Source: Lingula anatina
Lineage: Eukaryota; Brachiopoda; Lingulata; Lingulida; Lingulidae
Length of the DNA: 62,000 nucleotides
Assembly: GCF_001039355.2 (NCBI RefSeq)
Contig: NW_019775680.1
Location: forward strand, 392,536-454,535
Direction: 5' to 3'
Numbering within the stretch: position 1 is the stretch's first letter; each line of letters begins with the position of its first letter. The notes beneath the pieces are model-generated. The model did no database searches, was not told the origin of the DNA, and was given only the letters and a program-made list of their open reading frames with translations. This document shows, in pieces, positions 12,901 through 24,300 of this stretch. Both the position numbers and the translations under genes were made by a program.

Positions 12901-15900
12901 TCTCTAGAATATGGCTGAATGCACTGACAGTAAATTACTTCTCAGTATAGATGCTGCCCAGACATTGCAATTTAATGAATTTTTTCAGTATGAGTGAGAT
13001 GTATGTATATACAACATCATGCCTATGCGTACAGACAAAATCTGTCATTTTTTAATGAGGGTCTTTGTTCTAACCCAGCTGAGGTTTGAATCCATGACTG
13101 CAAACTTCAAAGGTTAGTACCAGCAGGGCCTTAGTGTTAGTAAACAAGTATGTAATTGGGGTATTACAAACACCCAGCAGGTGAAGCAAGGGATCAACAT
13201 TTTATATCAATCTCTCCAATGCAATATACTGACACATTCGGTAAATTTTCATTTATCACATATATTTTTAAGCACTTGGCCAGAAAAAGAGAGAAAAAAT
13301 CTTCAAAATCCAGGAATATAGTATCCAGTGGAGATCTACCTGGCACTCTGCAGGTATAACACAGTATTCTCGCCCTCTCCAGTGAATAAGACAAGATGAA
13401 ACCCTAGCAAACCAGGCAGCCCAGAGCTAACCAAGTAGCCGTGTCCGCCACACCCTCGATGCAACACCTCAATTTCCTCAACTGCCGTTGTTGTGCTTAG
13501 AGCTTTCATTCCACATAGAATTCCATGAAACTGAAATAAGTAATTGCAATTGAAGGCTTGAAAGCTCTTTGACTAGGCATAAATGACAACCACTGGGTCT
13601 TTTCAGTTTTTGGGTTCAGAACTGAAATTCCTTCTTATCTGGAATTTTCTTTAAATTAAAATTACTATGTGGCTTTATCATTGGTGGCTTTCTTTTCACA
13701 AGAAATAGAAATGCTGCCTGGTCCTGAAATTATTAACAAAATTAATCCTACCAGCTTATAAGTAAGATCAAATTATAAGCAATTATAAGCAAAACTGAAC
13801 CAAGGGAGAGTCTGAAGTATCATGCCTTTTAATGTTACTCAGAAAACCTTCTACTTTTAAGTCATTCACATTTTCCAGGGTTAACCAAGCCACAAGTTTT
13901 ACAAGCTGAAGTCTGCTATTTTCCTTCTTTTTCGCACTATTAGTGGATAATGGTCCCCACAGAAAATAGTAAAATGTGATAACTGTGAATTATTTCTCGC
14001 AATGTGGTTGATGACTACAACTTCAAACACAAATAGCTATTTCAGTGCCCCAATACGAGTGAGAGTGAGAAGCTTTGCACCAAGATCATAGAGTGTAAAG
14101 ACACAAACAGGGATAAAAAAGATCAGGTGAAACCAACCAACTGGCTGCTTTTTGTCAACTTTTGTATTAGTATTACGCTTATCAGTGCAATAACCTCAGT
14201 ACTATTGGCTGAAATTGCCTGAAGTCAGCTGTAATTGGCTGAATCTGACTGAAATAAGTTGTAACTGGCTGAAACTGACTAAAATTGGTTGACACTAGCT
14301 GAAATTAGCTGCAACCGACTGTAACTGGCTTGAACTCCCACATGTAGTATTTGTTATGCCCTCTACATTACCTTGCTGTCTGCAAAAACATGACTGTGTT
14401 TTCTCCCTCAGCCGTCACCACGCTGACATTGTCAACACCAATCGTGCTCAGGTTGGCACTGATTAAGTAACCATGCCCACCGCATGCCCTCCTACACACC
14501 TCTATCAAGTGGCTACTGCTGTCCGAACTGAATGATTTTAGACAAGCGGCCTGGCTGTGAAGCTGAACACAAGATACAAAGATAGTAACATATCAGAAAC
14601 CAAATTAATAAAGCTTATCAAAGTCACAAGGAAGCAGAAAGAAGCCCAAAGGAAGCAGAAAGAATAACAGATAATGATTTTGCATTTCTACTTTAAAGGA
14701 TGGGTCACCCTGGTGGTCATGGGGAGTAAAATATAAAGGGTAAAATATATAAGAATGAGAAAATGAGTAAATATAAGCATTGCATATGTCATCAACATAT
14801 TACACAGTGAGGTAAAAGTCATCTTTTTTCAAGAAGATTTCACAAATATCTGAACATAATGATTAAATGTCACATCTAGAAGATATGCATATATTTGAAT
14901 ATTTAATTCTATGATTACTATAATCATTCCTTTCTCTGTGTGCTATGCTTAAAGTTTTATATAAGTCATCAAAAATAATGGAAATTGAAAGAAACTTCTG
15001 GGTTCCAAAGATAATTTATCTTCAGATGTACATTAAAACATAATATTTAGTTCTATGAAAATATCTCACATACCTCTGGGAGAGATTTAAAATTGCTATC
15101 CTCTTGAATCTCCTTAGTCACCCTGACATACTCCTTCATTATTTGCTCTTTGGCAAAGAACAGTGCATATGCTGCTGCCAGTGCTGGGAACAACTTGTAT
15201 TGCTGTGTCATATAATCCATGATCTGCACCTCGGGATCTCTGGAATTACAAGATTCTTATAATATGTATTTAAATGTTAATAAAATGAAAAAAAAATTAC
15301 TGTTAAAAAAATCCGTAATTTGTATTTGAGAAGGTCTGGTAATTGATATAATTTTTATGTATGCTGCTCAATATGATGATAATCTAAATACCAATCTTAA
15401 CCTAATAAAGGAAAAATATATACAATATTTTGTACCTAAGCCTATAACAATATCACATTTAGCAAATCACATTTCAACAAACATTCTGAGATGAAGTTTG
15501 TAATATAAACATAATACTGATACCCTGGTTTCATGGATCCCTGTCTTCGAGCAGCACTATATCTGGTTGCTATGGTAACAGCTTCTGACACCCCATTGAA
15601 AGCCCAGTCAACAATCTTCGCTCTCACATACACCATGGTCAGGTAGTTGACTTGGTCTGATCCTACCTTGCTGAACTGGCCATCTGCAGATACCTAAGAA
15701 ATTTGAGCAAAAAAATTGTTACCTTGGTTGTTGGATCATTAATAAAAATTGTCAAACACAAGCCGAAAAACTTTTATACTGTTAGCTGAAGACATTTATA
15801 AGAGGGTCCTGGCCATGATACCACCTAGTGGTCAGTGAGTAACAACATCTACTCACATCAGTCTGATGAAGGCCTATGTCCAGGTTGGTCGTAAGCTAAT

Positions 15901-18900
15901 GGTATGAATTCAAAGTTTTTTGGCTTGTGTTTGATCATTTTCATTTATGACCTGGGACATTTTTAAAAAAAAATATAAATGTGTCTGTGTAAACTCTAAA
16001 ATATTTTTCTTTTTCCTTTTTAATTCCTTTTACAGGCAATTTAATGGATCTGGTTTATATGAGTTTGCAATAGTTATTTAACAAGAAACTGTGTCACGTT
16101 TGGAAAATAAGTGGTCTATGCACAAGTGAATTTTACGTGCAATTCAGTGCCATCTAACTTGTATCACAGATAATGCAAATAGCAGATAATGGTGCACTTA
16201 AATGCAGAAAAATATGAGGCATGCCTGTATGCCCTATAACTAGCACCAACCAGAGCCCTTGTTTTCCACATGACAATGACTTGGTTCCCATTCCTAGATC
16301 GAGCTAATAGGATCAATCCATCTTCAAGGGGTTTCTTGCTAATTTGCTTTCAGCTTAAGCAGCTTAGATGTCTGTCATACCTACTGAGGCTGCTAAACAA
16401 TAATTAATTACCCCCTAGCAGCTTCAGTAGGCATGAAAGACATCTAGGCCGCATAAGTTGATTGCAATTTAGCGAGAATCCCCTTGGAGATAGATTAATC
16501 CACAGTTAGTATGATAGGGTCTGGGAATGGTCCCAATATCCCTTAATTGAGAGGTAGTGTTTGAAGAAAATAAATATAGAATCAAAATATATATTGTGCA
16601 AGCAAAACAGACGAGAGCAATGCTTTAATTACATTACCTTAGCAAATCCAGCCAGCATGTGATCTCTAGGTATTCTGACATTTTTCAGGATTAGGTAGCC
16701 ATTGTCTGTGTATGGGACCCCCATCTTGGGCCCTATGTCTCCTGTCTCAATACCTGCAGGTGAGAACAAAAAACAGGGTTAATATTGCTATGGGTGGATC
16801 TAAAATATTGCTTTGAGAGGGCATTGTGGTGTGGTAGCACCCTAACTTTTAGAGATTAATGATAATTTTTTCTTCTATGAAACTCAGGGTAGGTGGGGGT
16901 GACACCCTGAGAATTAAGTAAACCTGTCATCTCTGTTGCCACCACCAGCACCTTGGGTTTCAAAGATTCCTAGAAACTGGAATTCCTACGTACTCTAAAA
17001 CTCAGGTTTGCAGAAGTAGTGGTGGTGATGTGAAGGACAATCTTGTTTAAATTTAAAGAAAACACAAATTTAAAAAAAAATTAAGGAAAGTTAAAAGGGG
17101 AGAAATCATTCAACTCTGGGTTTGTGTGCATGTGGGCACCTGTATGTACGTGTATGTGTGCTCACCAATATGTTACAATGTGTATACAACCAGAAAGTCT
17201 GTATCACACATGGTACACAATGCAATATTGACAGGAAATAAAACCAAACTGACCTAACTTATGCATGAAAGTGATTCAAAACCAAAACAACTGCAACTCA
17301 AAATAGTCCAAGTAAGTCACCAGATAGATTTCCAAAAATTTTAAAATAAAATTCAAAATTATTTGAGGCAATGGACGTAAGTGTTGAATTTATTGTTTAA
17401 ATATATTTATGTCAGTACAGTTTTAATGTTCAAAAAGGCTGGAATTTTCACTCACCTGGCAACAGCGTGTGGTCTTCCAGACTTCTTAACTGAACCATGA
17501 AGGCCTGCATCCCAAACTTCTTCCCAGCAATCCAAAGCTGGGCCAACACTAAGGCGTGGTTTGCTGTCTTTGCCACTGAATATGCATAAAAGAAATTTCA
17601 TATGGAATATCTCATATTCATGATGTGGTAAATTTTCCAAAATAAATCTCATGAAATTATAAACCCCTATAAGAAAAGGAATCTCTGGGCATTACATATT
17701 TCACAAACTAGAGTCTTGGATACAAAACAAATAATATTCTCTACACCAGATGCATACTAGTATGCTTAAAGATATCTTTAAAGTTGATGACTAACATGTT
17801 TTTTAATCAGGCTGTCATCATTGCAAACAGATAACAAAAAAGAGAAGGAAATGATGATAATAACCCCCTCTTATATAATTATGAAAATAAAACAATCATA
17901 TTTTACCTTTTATGCATATTTGCAAACGCAGTACGGTGGTACCTGATGCAAAAGCAATGACAACAACTCAAAAGAAAATAATAAAAAGAATTTGTGTTTT
18001 ACTATCCTCATCACCACACCTTCCAAGCAGTCTCCCCCTCCCCAAATACAGATCTACTTACAGTTCCCAGGCCACCATTTCATAGCACTCAGTGTTGGCG
18101 TGTTCAAGATAAACTGGCCAGAGGATGGCTCATAGGTGGCAGTTGTTTCAAGACCAGCCAAATTGGTACCTAGAATCAATAGGCTCCATTAAGAATCACA
18201 TTAATTTTACAAATAGGTGATGTTCAGGATCTAATTCTGATACATTCTGCAATTTGCAAGTTATTTCTACTGTCAATTCTGGCATGATTTATTATAATAT
18301 CCAACAATCATTTTATATGTACAATCATTAAGTTTATTCTTTGTTACTAAAAAAAATCAATTTCATATTTGTGGGCAGTTACCTGAATTTGTACCACAGT
18401 AACTTGGCAGATTAACATGCCTTCTCCTGGTATTGAGTAGAATATGGAAAAAGTGGTGATTATACAAGTATGTTGACAGCAAGAGACTTTTCATTCGGTT
18501 AAGATGGGACCTACCACGCGTATGTACATAGAGCCTATCATACTAACTTTGGACCAATCTATCTCCAAGGGGATTCTCACCAAATTGCTATCAATTTAAG
18601 CAGCTGAAATGTTTTGCATGCCTACTAAAGCTGTTAGAGGGTTATTAATTACTGGAGGCGGAGTGTCCATGAAAATTAATTACCCCCTAGCTGATTTGGT
18701 AGGAGTGACAGACATTTCAGCCTCTGTAAAAAAATTTAGCAAGTTGGCATAAATTCACATAGAGTTAGGTCGATCATGTTGGATCTGTCTAGGCATGATA
18801 AACCAGTCAACGAGAATGAGATCTAACCTACCATGCCCTAATTCAGTCTGTGCATAGGTTCCAATGATTTCCAGTGTGTGAGCCCTTGGTAGCCACTTTG

Positions 18901-20992
18901 CTCTCTGAGCTGCTGTGCCCAGTCTCTCTATACAGGGAATGAACATCACTTCGTGGACTCCCAGGGCATGTTCGTCATTCAGCATTCTGTGATGTAATAC
19001 AGTTTACAAAAAGTCAAATGTTTAGACACAGGTGTATCATTTTATCATGTAATTGTCCAGCACTGGAATCGTGTACATAATGAAAAGACTGACTCGTATT
19101 TTTATTTTACAAGAAAAATTTCCCCTAATCAAAAAACTTGATCTGTAATTTTAATTTGAATCTAATTACATTTACTAATTATAATAACACACATTTTATC
19201 ATATCTTTATTTCATGGCTATACAATGGCTAGGATAAATGGACTGTTTTACAATATAACATTTTATGCTGTGTGGGGATGGATCCGGAGAGATTTTCTGA
19301 CAGTCTTCCAAATTATCTTTGTTGATCCATCCTCCATTTTTAACTGTCTTCCAACATAAAAAACAACTTAAAAATTTTGACCATCTTCAGGTAGACCCAG
19401 AAGATGACTTCTATCCATCCCTGCTGTGTTATAGATTTGACAAGGGATGGAATGAGGATGAAGTCTTCACTGAGAGCAACAGACCCATTGCCATTAATTG
19501 AATAACAGTTAGTGTCCAAAAGAATGTATAAAGACCATACCTCAGCACCATCTTCATATCTTCAGGACTCCAGTTGTGTTTTACTTTCAGTTCATAGACC
19601 CGGGCTGCCTTCCTAAGGCTTCTGTCGTACAGCTCCAATCGGTCAACTGACCGGTCCAGTGGATTAAGTGTAGGGTCACTTAGGACCAGGCTTTCTAAAA
19701 ATAAAAAGCAAAATTTAGCATAATTAAAAGGTTATTTTAAAAACAGATATGAGAAAGTAAGTCTTATCTTTAATATATTATGATACTTAAATGGGAAACT
19801 ATGCATGAATTTCTTTGGTTTAAAGTTCCTTATTTTTTAAGATAATAATAGTAAACATACTGCCTGTATAAAGATGGAAAGACACACTTTTAAGGTGATG
19901 AAACTAAATACTTAAAATCTAAAAAAGACTTCTTTAGTGCCCAAGTATATGACCTTTCTCTGTAATCTGGTAAGCCATAGGTAAAAAGGTTATATCAGAC
20001 TACAGTAGACGGAAAGAAGTGGCTCATTAAGAAAATATATAAACAGGTCAATGAGGATTTATTATAATTGTTTTATACTAGTGAGTACAAAGCTGTGAAG
20101 TATAACAACATATTTGTACATGGTTGACCACATGCATATCAGAAGAAAACTGAACATCAGTTTTATAGAGTATACCAATATTGTACAAGGAGAAATTTGG
20201 AGTACAAAAACTGGTACAAGGTTACCCAGATATCCTGTATAAACAGTAGAGGGAAATTTTCCCAGAGTTTCTTAAACTGTTAAATTTGTTTAGGTGTCAC
20301 TGTTTGAATGAGTCTGCTATGAGACATTATACAGGGTATGTACTAGTAGCAGATTTTGAGTAATACCATTACTCAATATATATATTGAAATCCAAGCATA
20401 TGTAATGGGCTATGATAATCATAATGGTATCACTGATTATTGCTCTTATTTCTTATAAGACCATTATTTCGATAGATGTCATCAACCCAAGCCATAAGAG
20501 CACATGTAATAAGAATGCACACGCTGTATCTATCAGGTCGAAGGACATGTATGTGCCTGATTTGTTGGGTTCAAAGTCAAACTGTGCACACTATGGATAA
20601 TACTCAGTATATTCGATAACCTGTACAAACTTCAAAATCCAGAGAACGACCCTTTCATAAAGAAATCCATCTTTTAAGAATGGGTTTTCAAATAGAGCTC
20701 CATTTAGATGAGCTTTGCTGCTTTTCCTGGAGGTGATTCGAAGCGCAGATAGCTTGAGTTGTCTTGATTGCCTTGTAAATTCTGTTCGACTTTGACGTCG
20801 TCAAAGCGGACATTCAGAAACTAAAATTAATTACATCCACTTACCCAACTGCTTTCTTCGTCTAGTCTTGGCTTTTCCTCCATCAAGTATTTGAGTTAAT
20901 GATGCAACATCAAAAGTTGCAGTCTGTCTCTCTTTGAGCAGATCCACGTTGGTTTTTATGGACAGTTGGTCGGGTTCCTTCGTGTATGCCAT
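9940..20992 (-). CDS. ACOX1: Peroxisomal acyl-CoA oxidase, ACOX1-like
   Basis: It catalyses the first, FAD-dependent step of peroxisomal beta-oxidation: acyl-CoA to trans-2-enoyl-CoA plus hydrogen peroxide. Coding exons: 20992-20845, 19694-19541, 18986-18832, 18169-18062, 17575-17456, 16753-16638, 15693-15524, 15239-15074, one of 14562-14372 or 13530-13340, 12219-12055, 11669-11564, 11196-11050, 10792-10722, 10397-10262, 10002-9940. All phases agree, giving 672 codons (671 aa), the usual family length. Family marks: [21 protein letters not shown] (FAD/substrate region), [21 protein letters not shown], the EGENT segment carrying the catalytic Glu (residue 431), and C-terminal ARL, a PTS1 peroxisomal signal. 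It is divergently paired with the acyl-CoA dehydrogenase at 21358. An in-frame upstream ATG at 21145 could add 51 residues. Confidence 0.93.
10865..11060 (-). repeat. Decayed tandem copies of an ACOX exon-intron junction
   Basis: The junction of the exon ending at 11050 (ACCAACCTCTAGGAATTCCC...GAATGTTTGATGATCAAGTG on the plus strand) recurs in decayed form at about 10953-11003 (CACCTAGAAATTCCC...TTTGACGATCAAGTGC) and 10867-10913 (TTTTAGGAATTCCAC...TTTGACCATCAAGTGC). The intron therefore contains old copies of the last ~40 coding bases with their donor. The copies are too decayed to be useful coding sequence. Confidence 0.65.
13340..13530 (-). CDS. ACOX1: ACOX alternative exon, version b
   Basis: The exon is bounded by TTTCAG acceptor and GCCAG|GTAGAT donor. 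It is 191 nt long, enters at phase 0 and leaves with two bases over. Its 64 codons correspond to the same protein segment as 14562-14372: it contains [16 protein letters not shown] and [15 protein letters not shown], so both the glycine-rich motif and the catalytic Glu are kept. Using both exons would shift the frame (191 is not a multiple of 3), so a transcript can hold only one. Confidence 0.85.
14207..14330. repeat. 10-bp tandem repeat between the two alternative ACOX exons
   Basis: Twelve imperfect copies of a 10-bp unit (GGCTGAAATT and variants such as GACTGTAACT) are spaced exactly 10 bp apart. On the ACOX sense strand the unit reads like AATTTCAGCC, so it supplies about ten TTNCAG-type acceptor look-alikes. 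It lies 42-165 nt past the donor of exon version a. Confidence 0.9.
14372..14562 (-). CDS. ACOX1: ACOX alternative exon, version a
   Basis: The exon has a TTCAG acceptor and GCAAG|GTAATG donor, is 191 nt long, enters at phase 0 and leaves with two bases over. It encodes residues 380-443, with [17 protein letters not shown] and [15 protein letters not shown]. It is the upstream member of a pair with 13530-13340: the same length, the same phases and clearly homologous, but different across the middle, where the loop between the glycine motif and the catalytic Glu lies. Confidence 0.88.
16283..16535. mobile_element. Hairpin MITE, copy A (family with 18520 and 45207)
   Basis: A roughly 250-bp imperfect palindrome: the left part (TTCCCATTCCTAGATCGAG, AAGGGGTTTCTTGCTAAATT-like, CATACCTACTGAGGCTGCTA) is mirrored on the right (TAGCAGCTTCAGTAGGCATG, TTTAGCGAGAATCCCCTTGG, GGGAATGGTCCC). 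The centre is TAATTAATTACCCCCTAGC. It lies in an ACOX intron and has no coding capacity. Confidence 0.8.
18520..18805. mobile_element. Hairpin MITE, copy B
   Basis: It shares CCTATCATACTAAC, ATCTCCAAGGGGATTCTCAC, TGCCTACTAAAGCTGTTAG and the centre ATTAATTACCCCCTAGCTG with copies A and C, in the same inverted arrangement. Its right end falls within about 30 bp of the donor of the ACOX exon 18986-18832. Ends are approximate. Confidence 0.7.
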
Positions 20993-21357
20993 CTTCCTTC
21001 TATCTCCCCCTGCTTCCCTGCGACCTAATTTCGAAGATCTTGCGCGATTAAAGGTAGAAAAAGCCGGTGTTGAAGATTTGAGCAACCGGAACAAAATATT
21101 TCTTATACAGTAGCGTATTTGAGAGTTTGGACAAAGTGATTTCATTCTCAGCTTCTTTTTGATGTAAATATATAGAAAATCATAATATTCTAATATTATT
21201 TGAAAGTATATGTACATGTTTTTTATTATGTCTTTTCCACTTTACGTGCGGAAGCAGCTGCTATTTTAATGGCAGTCGCAGGTGAAGAACTTCCGGTTAA
21301 CAGGCAATTGCCAGGAATGAGAAATACGAATCAAATATACGACATTAACACACTAAA
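20993..21357. promoter_or_regulatory. Shared bidirectional promoter of ACOX and ACAD9-like genes
   Basis: Only 365 bp separate the two start codons, which point away from each other. ACTTCCGG at 21289-21296 is a consensus ETS/GABPA (NRF-2) site, a common feature of promoters of nuclear genes for mitochondrial proteins, and TTTGGACAAAGTGA near 21126 is close to an HNF4-type DR1 half-site pair. There is no TATA box near either start. The sites are motif matches only; activity is inferred. Confidence 0.6.
21289..21296 (+). promoter_or_regulatory. ETS/GABPA-type site
   Basis: ACTTCCGG lies 62 bp upstream of the ACAD9-like ATG. GABPA (NRF-2) sites of this form are well known in promoters of nuclear genes for mitochondrial proteins. 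Binding is inferred. Confidence 0.45.
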
Positions 21358-24300
21358 ATGTTGTCAAAGCACGTTCTTAACTGCAGACATTTAGGAAGGA
21401 AATCTATTTTGAAATATACACAAGCAAAGTGTCACTTAAAAGATATGAAATGTGCTTTTTCGCAATCAAAAACGTTAACCAATACTGGGAATAGTGCTGA
21501 AACTTTCCCAGACGTAACATCAACAAACACCAGTGACGGTACTAGTGAGCTCCAGAGGGCATTTGAGGACAGAGCACATAAAAATAAACTGCCATTTAAT
21601 GAAAAACCTTTCGTGAAGAACTTATTTTCAGGAGTACTAAGCAAGGTAGGTCCACAGGATTCTGTTTCATTTATTTACCCTTGAACTTGGAAAGCGGTGG
21701 AAAAAGAATCCGAAGTTAAGAAGATGGAAACCAAGGGCCATTTAATACATGAGGCTCGAGTAAAGCACAACTGTACCTCACAAGCTATGTTATCGTTTAT
21801 GCTCCCTTTTCTTATACAGCTTTCTAGGCGTTATGTAAGTCAAAGATAGGTATAGTAGACTGCACTAGCTGGTGGTGCCACAGTCAAGTCCTACTAGTAT
21901 GGGCCTGCTTGTGACCATGCTTGGCTGTCACCTCAATTTGCCAGAATAAGACTGTCCTAATAATGCTACATGATTTAGAAAAGGGGTGCATAAACTTTAA
22001 AATGACATTAAACGATCTTTGAGTGCCATACTATCTTCTATATTGCCCCCCTCCCCTCAAATAAAAAAAAATAAATAAAAATAAATAATCAAAATTAGTT
22101 AAGTATTGAAAGCTAATGTCGTTAAATTCCTATAGGATCCCATGGAATCAATGAAATATTTTATTGCCGAGCGTGCTTGTGACCAGTCTACTGAAGCACT
22201 TTGTTTGACAACCTATACAATAATCTTTCATCTCCACCTAAATTTCTATACTAAGTGAAAGTATAGGATATTTGTGATCTTATGTAACAAACCCCATCAA
22301 ATTGATCAAGATGAAGTTTGTTTTTAAGGTGGCACAAAATGTGTTCAGTGGTCACAGCTTTTTGGCTGAAATGTGAGGACACATTTGCTGACTTTTTAAA
22401 AAAAATTTTCAATTTAAAAGATAGTTTAGAAGTATAACATTCTGGAAAAAAACCTTTTAGAAGATATAACTTGTGTTTACATCTGGTACATTCTAATTTT
22501 TTTCCTGATATATCTATCAAAGGTTTTACATGAATCCTCTTTTTCTGACTTTTTGGAAATAAATTTTGACTTTCTGGAAATCAAATTTTACCCAGTCAGT
22601 GCATATTTTATCAGTTTTGCCTTATAAGTTTGTTAATTAAGAGATTTGATTACTTAATAAATGTATTACGTAATAATTGGGGAAATTGGCAAAACAGAAA
22701 TCGTGCAGTAAAATAATATTTTCTCTTTTTTCATATAAGGAAGTTTTCACTTTCCCTCAGATTGGTCATAAAGAGGATTTAGAAGTTCTTGATCGACTAA
22801 TCAAACCAGTTGAGGATCTTTTTAAGGAGAGTGGTAAGTTTGTTTGTAGTGAAAAAACTTTGTGATATTTAAGTAAAGAGGTTACCATTTGTATTTAGGC
22901 TTTATTTTATTTTCACTTAACATATATTTTTTTCATTTAATTTAAGCAGATGCTAAACCAATTAATGTAAAGTAGGAAAACTTATAACGATATGTATAAA
23001 AAAGAACAGAAAAAAATCAAAATAAATAGATAGTTTACATGATAGACAAATATAAATAGAAAAAAGGTGTGCTTTTGAATTTTTTATCACAATAACATTT
23101 ATCACATTTTATCACAATGATGCAGGCCTAACTATGATAACATACATCTTATTGTTTCTTTACAGTTCACTCGGGTGCAATAGATAGGGATGCTGAGATA
23201 CCAGAGAAGATCATCACACAGTTAAAAGAGCTGGGGCTATTTGGTTTAGAAGTTCCTAGAGAATATGGTATATTTATTAAAACCTTCTTGTTGATTTAGC
23301 AGAGGGACATTTCTGCAGATTATTATGGAGTTTTATTTAAATCTTCAACATGTACAGACTGGAATTAAAAATAATTTGTTTTAAACTCAGCTAAGTAAAA
23401 TTTTTCCTACATAATATGTTCTTTGGAAAAAAATATACTTGTTTTTATCCCAATAAAAGTGCTATGGCTTATTTTAAAAGCCAAATGTAACAATGTTTTC
23501 TAAAAAAAAAATGATACTTATAAGATAGCATTTCTTATTAAACTTTTAAGCAAAATAGTTGACACTAACAGTCATTTGAAAAATGTCATGAGCACGTTTT
23601 ATGATGAGTAAAATTCAGTTTAACTTATATTTAATCAGGTGGTCTAGATTTGAGTGTCACAGAGAGCGCACAGTTCGCAGAGGTGACAGGGGCTGACTGT
23701 TCAATCTCGATGACATTAGCAGCCCACCATGGACTTGGCTTAAAGGTATCAGTGCTAGGATGGCCTGATGTTTTAAACCATTAGTTATTGATTCATAGAC
23801 TGACTGATTGTTTTATCTAATGTTAAAGCAAAATGACAACGTGGCTTAAAGCTCTGCCTTATAAATTTTGAAAGCAGTATTTATTGTTGATCAGGGGACA
23901 GATTGATAATGATTTAAGGAAGTCATATCAAATTTATCGTACACTTGTATGTAATTTTACTATACTAGCCTTTATAAATGATTACATATTTTTTCTCTCA
24001 TGTTTTTGTTAAAGCATGACAATCTGGTTTCAAATTAAGTTGGTAAAGTAAAATTTCAGAGTATATTACTCAGTGGAAATGAAGAACAAAAGGCGAAGTA
24101 TCTACCCAAGCTTGCAACAGGAGAGAGCATTGCTGCATTTTGTCTGTCAGAACCTGACTGGTAGGTTTAAAAAAAATTCTACCTTGTGCAAGCAAAATGC
24201 AGAAAGCAAAATTAGAAACATAAAAAATTACAGTGGTTAATCCAGTATTCCATATGTTATGTATTTCAGAATTTAAACATAAAAATATTTTTTATGTGAA

